From assembly GCF_000484695.1 (NCBI RefSeq), contig NZ_AXVR01000023.1, positions 1 to 64,000 of the forward strand: a stretch of 64,000 nucleotides of DNA. The letters run 5' to 3'. Each line of letters starts with the position of its first letter. The stretch's first letter is position 1. Below the pieces are notes generated by a model. The model searched no databases, had not been told where the DNA came from, and saw only the letters and a list, made by a program, of their open reading frames with translations. Both the position numbers and the translations under genes were made by a program. This DNA is from Salinispora cortesiana. GTDB lineage: Bacteria; Actinomycetota; Actinomycetes; Mycobacteriales; Micromonosporaceae. Shown here piece after piece: positions 45,692 through 53,762 of this stretch.

Positions 45692-45954
45692 TCGCCACTC
45701 CTGGCACCGCGTTAGGCACTCATCGCGTTCCCTCGCCCGTTCGAGCTAGCCCTGCCTCGACGGTGAACTCCCGTGGTTGTCGACGACGAGCACCGAGTCG
45801 CCGACGATGCTGCCGGGGTCGACGATGAGCACCGAGTCGAACTCGATGTCCGACAGGGGACGGCGCGTGCCGTCCCGTGCGACGTGGCGTTGCGGAAGCC
45901 GCCCGGGCCCGTCGGTCGAGGGGGCACGACGGGCCCGGGCGGGGTCGGTGCGGC
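45692..45954. other. Convergent gap with an orphan coding-like minus-strand frame
   Basis: 263 bp between convergent genes. On the minus strand (45746-45858) a frame with almost exclusively G/C-ending codons reads LSDIEFDSVLIVDP then GSIVGDSVLVVDNHGSS to a stop at 45746, with an internal repeat DSVL(I/V)VD. No ATG, GTG or TTG start exists in frame after the flavoprotein gene stop; only CTG is possible. It may be a remnant of a C-terminal extension of that gene or of a small peptide gene. Confidence 0.35.
45901..45940. terminator. Hairpin between adenylation and flavoprotein genes
   Basis: A perfect 13-bp stem (GCCCGGGCCCGTC and complement) with a 14-base loop lies 15 bases from the stop of the minus-strand flavoprotein gene. 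A smaller eight-bp stem (GGGACGGC/GCCGTCCC) is at 45857-45876. Both suit a convergent end. Confidence 0.7.
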
Positions 45955-47343
45955 TCAGGTCGATCGAGTGAGAGCCGGCTGGCGTGGCCGGCCGGCGGGG
46001 GCACTCCGGGCGAGGGCCCCGCGCAGCACGCGCCACAGCGTCGCGGGACGCATCAGCGCCTGCGGGTTGTCGACCATGCCCGCGGCCCGTAGGTAGGCCG
46101 TGGTGACCTTCGGGTCGCGGGTCGCCGCTGCCTGCACGAGCCGCAGGTAGCGCTGCGTCAGGCGCATCTTGAGGGAGCGGTGTCCGGGTACGCCCGGGAA
46201 GATCAGGTCGACCGTCGTGGTCATCTCCCACGGGGCGTCAATACAGTCGCGGGCCAGGTCCCGGAAGTACGCCGCCGGGTCGGGCTCGCCGTTCGCGCTC
46301 AGATGGTGCCGCAGGGTCAGCGCGGCCACCGCAGCCACCGTCATGCCCTGGGCGTACACCGGGTTGAAGCTGGTGACCGCGTCGCCGGTGACCAGCAGGC
46401 CGGCCGGCAGCCGGGTCATTCGCTCGTAGCGCCGGCGCAGAGTGATCGGGTAGTGGTAGGGGACGGGATCGTCGATCGGGCGGGCCGACTTCAGCGCGTC
46501 GGCGATGTCCGGGATGGCCAGCGACCGGATGAACGCGTAGAAGCCCTCCTGGTCGGTCGGCGGGTGGTCGCCGAGCAGGCCGTACGTGGTGAGCTCCACC
46601 TTGCCGTGGTCGGTTTTGGTGAAGATCGCGCCGCGCGGGGACGCGGGGAACGCCACCGGGATAATGGCCAGGTCGCCCTTCCATGGATCATCGTCCAACT
46701 CATAGTGCTGCGTCACATAGCCAAGATTGATCTTGATGCGTTCCTCGGGAACCCGCTCGTAGCCGAGTCGCTCCAGCATCGCGGGAGTTCGTGAGCCGCG
46801 CCCTGTGGCGTCGATGACGACGTCCGCCTCGATCAGCACGTCCCGGTCGTTGTCCAGGTCTCGGAGCCGGGCGCCGATGATTCTCGATCGGTCCGGCGAG
46901 GCCTCCAGTCCGGCGATGTCGTGCCGCTCGACGAACCGCACGCGGGGTAGCTGCTCAACACGCTCCCGCAGGTGGCGTTCCATCAGCGGGGCCGTGGCGG
47001 GCACCGCAGGGTAGCCGATGTCTTCGCGGACCAGCGGACGGCCGTTGAAGTACCAGCGGCACGACCCGGCATAGTCGCCACTTGGGCAGCCGTCGGCGAT
47101 GAGTTCGTCGATGAAGCCGGGGAACAACTCCTCGGTCACCTGCAGGCCGCGGACGTGCATGGCGTTGATGTGCTTGTCCTGCGGACGGCCGCGGCGTGAT
47201 TCGTGCGCACCGACCAGCTTGTCCCGGTCGACAATCAGGACTTCCTCGTACTGCTCGGTCAGGACCCGCGCGGCGAACAGGCCCGCATAACTGCCGCCGA
47301 GCACTAGCGCCCGGCGTGGCTTCTTCCCCATCGGTCGGTCCAC
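45955..47343 (-). CDS. FAD-dependent oxidoreductase (geranylgeranyl-reductase/monooxygenase type)
   Basis: 462 residues. The FAD Rossmann motif is ALVLGGSYAGLFAARVL at the N-terminus, with VVIDATGRGSRTPAML in the middle and GLLVTGDAVTSFNPVYAQGMTVAAV as the second FAD motif. The WxWxIP signature of flavin-dependent halogenases is absent, so it is not an SgcC3-like halogenase despite its position. Such single-component flavoproteins epoxidise, hydroxylate or reduce ring systems. ATG 47343 (or 47331) begins the gene; SgcJ-like and LuxR-like genes lie upstream on the same strand. Confidence 0.88.
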   Translation of the reverse strand: MDRPMGKKPRRALVLGGSYAGLFAARVLTEQYEEVLIVDRDKLVGAHESRRGRPQDKHINAMHVRGLQVTEELFPGFIDELIADGCPSGDYAGSCRWYFNGRPLVREDIGYPAVPATAPLMERHLRERVEQLPRVRFVERHDIAGLEASPDRSRIIGARLRDLDNDRDVLIEADVVIDATGRGSRTPAMLERLGYERVPEERIKINLGYVTQHYELDDDPWKGDLAIIPVAFPASPRGAIFTKTDHGKVELTTYGLLGDHPPTDQEGFYAFIRSLAIPDIADALKSARPIDDPVPYHYPITLRRRYERMTRLPAGLLVTGDAVTSFNPVYAQGMTVAAVAALTLRHHLSANGEPDPAAYFRDLARDCIDAPWEMTTTVDLIFPGVPGHRSLKMRLTQRYLRLVQAAATRDPKVTTAYLRAAGMVDNPQALMRPATLWRVLRGALARSAPAGRPRQPALTRST

Positions 47344-47511
47344 CTCTCTCTTCGCGGCTCGGCTATGGCCGCGGTCTCCTGGCGATGAGCGTCGCAGTCA
47401 GGCGGGTGGGCTCACATCTCTCCGCATGCCCTCATGCGGGCTCCGAATGGGGCGATAACGCGGCGAGCGGCAGCGAACGCTATCCCCCCACGCCTTGTGT
47501 GGACAGAAGTC

Positions 47512-47542
47512 ATCGGCCGCCGCCTCTCGGGCGGCGGCCGAT
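47512..47542. terminator. Terminator downstream of the SgcJ-like gene
   Basis: A perfect 13-bp stem (ATCGGCCGCCGCC and complement) with loop TCTCG, 38 bases after the minus-strand SgcJ-like stop. It separates that gene from the flavoprotein gene. Confidence 0.8.
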
Positions 47543-47579
47543 CTGCGGACTTCCGGATCAGAGGGTGCGGCGGCGGAGG

Positions 47580-48002
47580 TTAGGAACGGTCGCGCGGGCA
47601 GTTCTGGTAGACCGCGAGCACCCAGTCGTCGTCTTCCTTGACCAGAATCCAGGACGCCCGGATCGCGTTCTCCGGCGCGAGTTCCTCGGTGCCAGCCGCG
47701 ATCACACCACCCTCGGTCAGCACCGCCACCGCGCCGGGGCCGAGCGGCCGGATCGCGACCGGCGACCCCGTAACCGTCGTCCCGCGGTACGGGCCGGCGT
47801 ACGCATTGCTCATGAACTGCCGAATGGCATCGCGGCCCTGCTCGAACACGCCGGGCAGGATAAGCGTCCCGTCCTCGGCGAACAACTTGGCGAAGGCATC
47901 CGCGTCGTGTTCGCGCCAGGCGGTGACCATACGTGCCGGAACGGCGGCGACGGCGGCCTGGTCGGCGGCGTCGAACCTACTGGTGGAACTGGTCGGAGTC
48001 AT
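47580..48002 (-). CDS. SgcJ/EcaC-like SnoaL-fold protein
   Basis: 140 residues from ATG 48002 behind AAGAGAG; the frame is open to 48029. The sequence matches the SgcJ/EcaC type of the NTF2/SnoaL fold: AVPARMVTAWREHDADAFAKLFAEDGTLILPG and TASWILVKEDDDWVLAVYQN-like ending (here RASWILVKEDDDWVLAVYQN). SgcJ occurs in enediyne clusters with an unclear role, but the family is also widespread outside them. Its presence beside the beta-tyrosine cassette adds to the enediyne resemblance. Confidence 0.82.
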   Translation of the reverse strand: MTPTSSTSRFDAADQAAVAAVPARMVTAWREHDADAFAKLFAEDGTLILPGVFEQGRDAIRQFMSNAYAGPYRGTTVTGSPVAIRPLGPGAVAVLTEGGVIAAGTEELAPENAIRASWILVKEDDDWVLAVYQNCPRDRS

Positions 48003-48184
48003 CGTCACTCTCTTTTCGGGCGCCGGCAAATGATGTCCTCATCGTTTCGAATCCCAGCCTGCGCGGCCTCTCCAAGCGTGCGCAGCGCCGCATGGCCGGC
48101 GCGGGAGAGGACTCAACGGACAGTGCCAGCGGCTCGACCCGTCGGCCGGCGCCGTATCCGCCGACGCGGTGGCCCGACGATGGG

Positions 48185-49168
48185 TTAGATCCAGCGGCGC
48201 AGTGCCACTTCCACGCCGGCCTGGAATCGACTCTTCGCGTCGAGGCGTCGCATCAGGTCATGGACGGTGCGACGGACGGTCCGCTCGGAGAGTTGGAGTT
48301 GGCGACCGATCGCCTCGTCGGTACGCCCCTTGCGGAGCAGCCGGAGGATAGCAACGGTTTGATCAGTTAAGCCATCCCTGTCGGCCCGGGCTGACCTCGG
48401 GAATTCTCTGCTCTTCTCCCAGAGCAGGTCGAAGAGGAGACACAGCGTGGAGACCAGGGAGCTACCGCGGATCTCCAACGCACCGCGCCGGGACTGTGGC
48501 CCGATCGGGATGAGGGCGAACTGTCGGTCGACCAAGGTCATCCGAATCGGCGCTTCGGACATCACCCGACTCTCCTCGCCCTGCTCCGCCATCAGCTCGG
48601 CGTATGCTCGGGAGCCGGGGTCGTCCAGCGTGCTTTCCTGGTATATGTGGCGGATCGTCACCCCTCGGGAGAGGGCGATCCGGGTCAGCGTCTTGGCGGT
48701 CTCGATGGTTCCTGGTGGCATCGCCCGGCCGGTGGTCAGCGTCATGATGCTCTCGGATGCGGTGCAGGCGTGCTCGGTCAGGCGTTCCCATACGGTGTCG
48801 GCTCCTTCCAGCCGCACGATCTCCTCCCGCCCGCGGTGGGTGTCGTGGCTGGCGGCGTGGGCGAGCACCGAGGCCCGGGCCGCCAGGAGCTTCGCCTGCT
48901 GGGTGATCGTCTGCTGCTCGGCCTGGTGTAGCAGGGCGAGTAGGCCGAGCCGCAGGCTCGCCACGCGCAGACTGCCTTCCTGGTCGGGCGGTGAGGCGAT
49001 GATCGCCTGGTCGGCCAGGGCGGAGAAGGCATCGTGGATGACCGCCTCCGGCACGTCCAGGCTCGTAGCGAGTTCATCGACGTTCCAGGTCGGGTGCTCC
49101 ACCATCGCCCAGTAGACCGCTTCGATTCCCGCCGATATGCCTAGCCTGTCGAGCAAGGTCACCTCCAC
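48185..49168 (-). CDS. Cluster regulator with TrmB-like N-terminus and LuxR-type HTH
   Basis: 327 residues. An N-terminal winged-helix-like part (VYWAMVEHPTWNVDELATSL, VIHDAFSALADQAII), a middle part of the phospholipase-D-like TrmB sensor type (TLTRIALSRGVTIRHIYQES, ALIPIGPQSRRGALEIRG) and a C-terminal GerE/LuxR HTH (AILRLLRKGRTDEAIGRQL, LSERTVRRTVHDLMRRL). Such regulators are frequent in actinobacterial RiPP clusters. It is divergent from the SARP gene across 620 bp. A TTCAC-ATTA-GTGAA palindrome sits 16 bases before its start and may be its own operator. Confidence 0.88.
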   Translation of the reverse strand: MEVTLLDRLGISAGIEAVYWAMVEHPTWNVDELATSLDVPEAVIHDAFSALADQAIIASPPDQEGSLRVASLRLGLLALLHQAEQQTITQQAKLLAARASVLAHAASHDTHRGREEIVRLEGADTVWERLTEHACTASESIMTLTTGRAMPPGTIETAKTLTRIALSRGVTIRHIYQESTLDDPGSRAYAELMAEQGEESRVMSEAPIRMTLVDRQFALIPIGPQSRRGALEIRGSSLVSTLCLLFDLLWEKSREFPRSARADRDGLTDQTVAILRLLRKGRTDEAIGRQLQLSERTVRRTVHDLMRRLDAKSRFQAGVEVALRRWI

Positions 49169-49183
49169 CAGCTCTACCAGGTG

Positions 49184-49197
49184 TTCACATTAGTGAA
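49184..49197. promoter_or_regulatory. Palindrome before the LuxR-type gene (candidate operator)
   Basis: TTCAC-ATTA-GTGAA, a perfect five-base dyad with four-base spacer in an AT-rich stretch, 16 bases upstream of the regulator start codon. Autoregulation is plausible but inferred. Confidence 0.4.
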
Positions 49198-49391
49198 ATC
49201 TTCCTCTTTCGCAAGGTTTAGATATTGAGGATCGCCTTTTGGTTGACCCCGAACGAGCTTTGCGATGCGACCGTGACCAGGCCGGTCGGCGCCCGGTGCC
49301 CCGGGTCGCTCCGGATACCCGGCCCGGCGCCGTCCTTGCCCACCCGCGCCGGGCAGCACCGTCGCCGGGGCTAGCCCGTTGGTCCTGGCTG

Positions 49392-49439
49392 CCCGGGCGT
49401 TGCCGGAACCGGCCACGGCCGGTTCCGGCAACGCCCGGG
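49392..49439. repeat. 23-bp perfect inverted repeat
   Basis: Arms at 49392-49414 and 49417-49439 are exact complements (CCCGGGCGTTGCCGGAACCG and on) separated by two bases. As RNA it would be a very stable terminator-like hairpin. It lies between divergent promoters, where no annotated transcript ends, so it could stop an unannotated transcript, insulate the two promoters or be a protein-binding dyad. Confidence 0.85.
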
Positions 49440-49788
49440 GTGCTGACGTGGACGACGCCGGAACCGCACGATCATCGCAGCGGCGCTGTCAGGAGACCGG
49501 TGGCAGATGAGGGGAGGTGCCCGATGCGTACCGGGCAGAAGTGGATGGTCGACGCATTTGTTAATACAGTGGTGATCGAATCGCGAATCCGATTAGGCGA
49601 ACGGACCGCGAGGCCACTGCGTCGCGCTGCCCGACCGCATTCCCGAATCTACTCCAGATCATGCGCTATCGCCGCAGATGCAGGGCGGTCTCCGGCCACA
49701 TCGGGCGGCGGGAGGCGATCGAGCCCAGCACAACGGGCCACCGCAGGGGTGACCGAGCACCGCGCGTCCACGTGGACGGGAGATTGCG

Positions 49789-51585
49789 ATGGAACCGGTT
49801 GCGGTGCGCCCATCCGGCGGTGACCGGCCTGGCCGACCGGCGGTGTTCCGGGTACTCGGCCCGTTGACCCTCAGCAGCGGCGGGGAGACGCTGGTTCTGC
49901 CGCCGTCGAAGGTGACCTCCCTGCTCGCCGTGCTGCTGTTGCACCCCGACGAGGTGATCTCGGTCAGTGCGCTGCAGCAGGCGGTGTGGGGCGACGCCCA
50001 ACCTGCCTCGGCCAAGGCCGCGTTGCAGACCTGCACGCTGCGGCTTCGGCAACTGTTCAACCGCCACGGCATCACCGGCAGTGTGATCAAGACGGTGCCG
50101 GGTGGCTACCGGATCACCGCTACCGCCGCCACCGTCGACCTGTTGCGCTTCCGCGAACTGATCGGCCACACCCACGACGCCACGGAACCAGAGGCCGAAC
50201 TGGCGAGGCTGGAGGAGGCGCTCGCGCTGTGGAGTGACCCAATGCTGGCCAATGTGCCGTCCGAGACGCTGCATCGGGACGTCGTACCCCGGATCAGCGA
50301 GGAGCGGGTCCGAGCGATCGAGCGGGTGTGCGATCTGAAGATCAGCCTCGGTCGAGACCGCTCCGCGCTCGTGGACCTCTGGACCGCCAACCGCGCGTAC
50401 CCGGCGAACGAGCGCTTCTCCGCGCAACTCGCCTCGGTGCTCTACCGCACCGGTCGGCAGGCGGACGCCCTGGCCGAACTGCGCCGGATCCGGGAACATC
50501 TTCGCCACGAACTCGGCATCGCTCCGGGCCCCACCCTACGTGCGTTGGAATTGACCATTCTGCGGGGCGAAGCGTCCGCACCGGTCGCTCCGGCGGGCCG
50601 ATCCGCCATCGCGGTTTCCCGATCCCCGGTCGCGTCCCGCCTCATCGGTCGGGACGCGCTCAGTGCGACCATCGCCGACCGCCTCCGCGCGGACTGCCCG
50701 ATCGTGGTGCTCACCGGCCCACCCGGCGTCGGCAAAACCGCGCTGGCGCAGCACGTTGAGCAGCTCGTCGCCCCCCACTTCGCCGGCGGCCAACTGCGGG
50801 TGGCAGCGGCCACCGGGTCGCTGCACGACGCCCAAGGGCAGCTCCGCATCCCGGTGCAGCAGGGTCACGGTGCACCGGTGGGCAGGCGACTGCTGATCGC
50901 CGACGACGTGGTCAACGGAAGCCACCTACGAGGTATACCAGCCCTGCTGGCACCCGGCGACGCGCTGCTGCTGACCAGTCGACAAAGCCTTTCTGGTCTC
51001 GTTACCCGACTTGGCGGCTGGCTGCACCGGGTGGAGCCGCTCGACCCCGCCGACTCGCTCCAGTTGCTCCGTTCCGTGCTGGGACCCGAGCAGGTCGATG
51101 CCGACCCACAGCGTGCCGCGGAGATCGCGGCGCTCTGCGACCACCTGCCACTCGCGCTGCGCATCGCCGCCACCCGCATCCTGCTGCGCACCCGGACGGG
51201 ACTCGCGGCGGCGGTGGAGTGGCTGCGTGCGGACCCGGTGAGCCGGCTGAGTCTGCCCGGCGAACCGGACATGTCGCTTGACCACCGCTTCGACGAGGCC
51301 CTGTCCCGAGCCGGCGAAACATTGGCGGCGGCCTTCGTCCGGCTGGCCACCGCGACTCCCACCGACATCACCGCCGCCGCGGCCGCACAGCTGCTCGACG
51401 TTGACCCGGCCACCGCTCGCGACCTGCTCGACGGGTTGGTTGACCAGAGCCTGGTCGAGGAGGCCGCGGAGCACTACTGGATCCGCGCCCTGCTGCGACG
51501 ACACGCCCAGCTTGTGGCCGAACGGCACACCCCCTACTCCGTCCCAGCGGGACGGCCGCACCGAGCGAAGGGACCCCTGCGATGA
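49789..51585 (+). CDS. SARP-type pathway regulator with NTPase domain (AfsR-like, no TPR)
   Basis: 598 residues. The OmpR-type winged helix (FRVLGPLTLSSGGETLVLPP, SVSALQQAVWGDAQPASAKA, VIKTVPGGYRI) covers ~20-110, and the BTAD helices ~115-265 (ERFSAQLASVLYRTGRQADA, LRHELGIAPGPTLRAL). An NB-ARC-like NTPase follows with P-loop TGPPGVGKTALAQH near residue 310 and RLLIADDVV. AfsR-type TPR repeats are missing; the protein stops after a helical region. SARPs activate antibiotic operons by binding direct repeats. Its stop overlaps the next start, so it is the first gene of the RiPP operon and probably its activator. Confidence 0.92.
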   Translation: MEPVAVRPSGGDRPGRPAVFRVLGPLTLSSGGETLVLPPSKVTSLLAVLLLHPDEVISVSALQQAVWGDAQPASAKAALQTCTLRLRQLFNRHGITGSVIKTVPGGYRITATAATVDLLRFRELIGHTHDATEPEAELARLEEALALWSDPMLANVPSETLHRDVVPRISEERVRAIERVCDLKISLGRDRSALVDLWTANRAYPANERFSAQLASVLYRTGRQADALAELRRIREHLRHELGIAPGPTLRALELTILRGEASAPVAPAGRSAIAVSRSPVASRLIGRDALSATIADRLRADCPIVVLTGPPGVGKTALAQHVEQLVAPHFAGGQLRVAAATGSLHDAQGQLRIPVQQGHGAPVGRRLLIADDVVNGSHLRGIPALLAPGDALLLTSRQSLSGLVTRLGGWLHRVEPLDPADSLQLLRSVLGPEQVDADPQRAAEIAALCDHLPLALRIAATRILLRTRTGLAAAVEWLRADPVSRLSLPGEPDMSLDHRFDEALSRAGETLAAAFVRLATATPTDITAAAAAQLLDVDPATARDLLDGLVDQSLVEEAAEHYWIRALLRRHAQLVAERHTPYSVPAGRPHRAKGPLR

Positions 51586-53762
51586 GCACTGCCTACGACA
51601 CGGTGGCGCAGACCCGGCCGCGAGTGCGCCACGACGTGCTGTTCACCCGGACCGAGGACGGAGTGGTGTTCCACAACGCCACCAGCGGCTTCCGGTTCTC
51701 CTCCGCGACCGCATACCGGCTGGCATCGTTGCTCGTCCCGCATCTGAACGGGCGTAATCAGGTCGCGGAGATCTGCGCCCGGCTGCCCGCCGGGCAGCGG
51801 ACCATGATCGGTGAGTTGGTGAACGCTCTCTACGCGCGCGGCTTCGCTCGCGACGTTCCCGAGGCGGAGGTCGACCCGGCGACGATTCTGGGCCCGGAGG
51901 TGGCTGAGCACTTCGCCACCCAGATCGCCTACCTCGACCACTACACCGACCGGGCGCCGCAACGCTTCGCCACCTTCCGGAACACCTCGGTCGCGGTGCT
52001 GGGCGTCGGCCCGGTCGCCACCGCCTGCGCCACCGGGCTCCTTCGCAACGGCGCCGCCACGGTGACCAGCTCGCCGGCGGTCGTACCACGGCTCACCCCG
52101 GAGCTGGCCGAGTTGAACGCCGTGGGCTGCGCCGCGACGGCCGTGCCGCTACCCGACGCGGGCGCCGGGGTCGGCTGGTCCGAGCTGGCTGCGGCGGAGA
52201 TCGTGGTCGTGGCCGCCGGGGACGACGCGCCGCGCGACACCCTGCGGCTACTCGCGGCCGGAATTCCTTCCGGCCGGCTCCTCCTGCCCGCCTGGGTCGC
52301 CGGCGGGCGGATGTTGGTCGGTCCGGTGCAGGGCGTCGGTCGTACCGGATGCTGGTGCTGCGCCATGCTGCGGCTCGCCGACAACGACGAGACCGGTGGC
52401 GCCGGGCGGGTGTGGCAGGCGGCGGCGTTGCCGTCCGGAGCTGCGCCAGCCGCCGCCGAGCCGGACGGACCCCTCGCGGCGATGGTCGGCAACCTGCTGG
52501 CGTACGAGGTGTTCCGGCTGACCACCGGCGCGCTGCCCGCCGAGACCGACGGGAGCGTGATCGTGCAGCACCTCGCCTCACTCGACGTGCTGACCGAGCA
52601 ACTGCTCCCGCACCCCCGGTGCGCCTTCTGCCGGCCGGCCCCACCCGAACTGGCCTGGGCCACCGGTGGGCTGGACGACACCCCGGTCGAGGACCGTCCC
52701 GGGACCGATCCGGCCGTGGCGGCGCAGGAGACGCTCGCCCGGCTCGAGGCCCACCAGCCGCTACTTCAGCCGCATCTGGGGGTGTTCCGCCGCTACGACG
52801 ACGAGCGTTGGGATCAGACCCCGGTCAAGGTCGGCGCAGTCGAGTTCACCGACGGCAGCGGCCGGCGCCGTACGGTGGCCGCGTTCGACGTCCACCACGT
52901 CGCGGCCGCAAGGCTGCGGGCGCTGCGAATCGCGGCCGTCGTCAACGTCAGCAGGATCGCGGCCGGCGTCCCCGTCTCCCGCGACCTCCCGCGGGTCGAT
53001 GCCACCCGGCTCGGGCTCGCCTCGGGCTGGGATGCCGCCGAATCGGACGCGTGGGCCACCGCCCGGTCACTGTTCACCCGCAAATCGGTGGCAGTGCCGA
53101 TGTCGGTGCTGGAGCCGTTTGGGGTGGCCAACCGCCGGCACGGTGCCGAGCCGACCAACGCCGGCGGGGGAGCGGGCGAGGACCTCACCGAAGCCGTCGG
53201 GGCGGGCCTCGCCTCGGCGCTCGCCGGGCAGCGGCTACGACAGGTTGTCTGCGGTCAGGAGACGGTCCAGAAGGTTCGCTTCGACACCGTCGGCGCCACC
53301 CCCGAGCTGCTCTTCCTCACCAGGTCGACGGCGAACCTGGGCATCACCGTGGAGCTGCTCGACCTCGGCGGACAGCGCGACAACGAAGTGGCGGTGCTGC
53401 TGGCCCGGTCCTTCGACCCAGGCCGCCGCCAATGGACGTACGCACTCACCGCCGATCCGGACTGGACGGCGGCGGCCGCCGCGGTGCTACGCGACGTACT
53501 CGGTCAGGCCCAACTACGGGCGCAGGACCCCGAGGTAGTACCGGACATCGGCGACCCGGTGCTGGTCGACTTCGACGCCGGCACGGTGCCGGTGCACGGG
53601 GAGGTGGACGCCCCCGGGGCCAGTCATCGCTGGGCCGACGTGCTCCAGCGGCTACCGGAGCTCGGGTACGACGTGCTGGTGGCACCCGTCGGCGGTGCGG
53701 ACCTGGCCGCGGGTGGGCTGGTGGCGGTTCGGGTGCTGCTGGCTGCCGGAGGTGACCGGTGA
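51582..53762 (+). CDS. E1-like leader-peptide-binding partner of the cyclodehydratase (ocin-ThiF type)
   Basis: 726 residues. The N-terminal ~90 residues look like an RRE, the winged-helix leader-binding element (HDVLFTRTEDGVVFHNATSG, LNGRNQVAEICARLPAGQ). An E1/ThiF-like Rossmann region follows (SVAVLGVGPVATACATGLL) with zinc-type cysteines (GCWCCAMLRL, HPRCAFC). The last 300 residues are a separate beta-rich domain of unknown role. In azole RiPPs this protein holds the precursor leader and delivers the core to YcaO. It overlaps both neighbours by four bases. Confidence 0.88.
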   Translation: MSTAYDTVAQTRPRVRHDVLFTRTEDGVVFHNATSGFRFSSATAYRLASLLVPHLNGRNQVAEICARLPAGQRTMIGELVNALYARGFARDVPEAEVDPATILGPEVAEHFATQIAYLDHYTDRAPQRFATFRNTSVAVLGVGPVATACATGLLRNGAATVTSSPAVVPRLTPELAELNAVGCAATAVPLPDAGAGVGWSELAAAEIVVVAAGDDAPRDTLRLLAAGIPSGRLLLPAWVAGGRMLVGPVQGVGRTGCWCCAMLRLADNDETGGAGRVWQAAALPSGAAPAAAEPDGPLAAMVGNLLAYEVFRLTTGALPAETDGSVIVQHLASLDVLTEQLLPHPRCAFCRPAPPELAWATGGLDDTPVEDRPGTDPAVAAQETLARLEAHQPLLQPHLGVFRRYDDERWDQTPVKVGAVEFTDGSGRRRTVAAFDVHHVAAARLRALRIAAVVNVSRIAAGVPVSRDLPRVDATRLGLASGWDAAESDAWATARSLFTRKSVAVPMSVLEPFGVANRRHGAEPTNAGGGAGEDLTEAVGAGLASALAGQRLRQVVCGQETVQKVRFDTVGATPELLFLTRSTANLGITVELLDLGGQRDNEVAVLLARSFDPGRRQWTYALTADPDWTAAAAAVLRDVLGQAQLRAQDPEVVPDIGDPVLVDFDAGTVPVHGEVDAPGASHRWADVLQRLPELGYDVLVAPVGGADLAAGGLVAVRVLLAAGGDR

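Larger units (their letters stand above)
49169..49788. other. 620-bp divergent control region between the two regulators
   Basis: No supportable gene. It contains the operator-like palindrome at 49184-49197, AT-rich patches at 49190-49235 and 49555-49600, and a 23-bp perfect inverted repeat at 49392-49439. An ATG at 49524 has a strong ribosome-binding site (GGGGAGG) and opens MRTGQKWMVDAFVNTV, but the rest is Arg-rich and non-protein-like, so I do not call it. I searched both strands for a Cys/Ser/Thr-rich RiPP precursor here and found none. Confidence 0.6.

Noticed and set aside
49218..49345. Short GTG-started minus-strand frame ending QSSFGVNQKAILNI
   Set aside because: G/C-ending codons are suggestive, but there is no ribosome site, it lies in the promoter region of the LuxR-type gene, and the peptide has no recognisable core.
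49524..49823. ATG with strong ribosome site before the SARP gene as a RiPP precursor
   Set aside because: After MRTGQKWMVDAFVNTVVIE the frame is Arg/Ala/Pro-rich, runs into the SARP gene and has no Cys/Ser/Thr-rich core, so it is not a convincing precursor.
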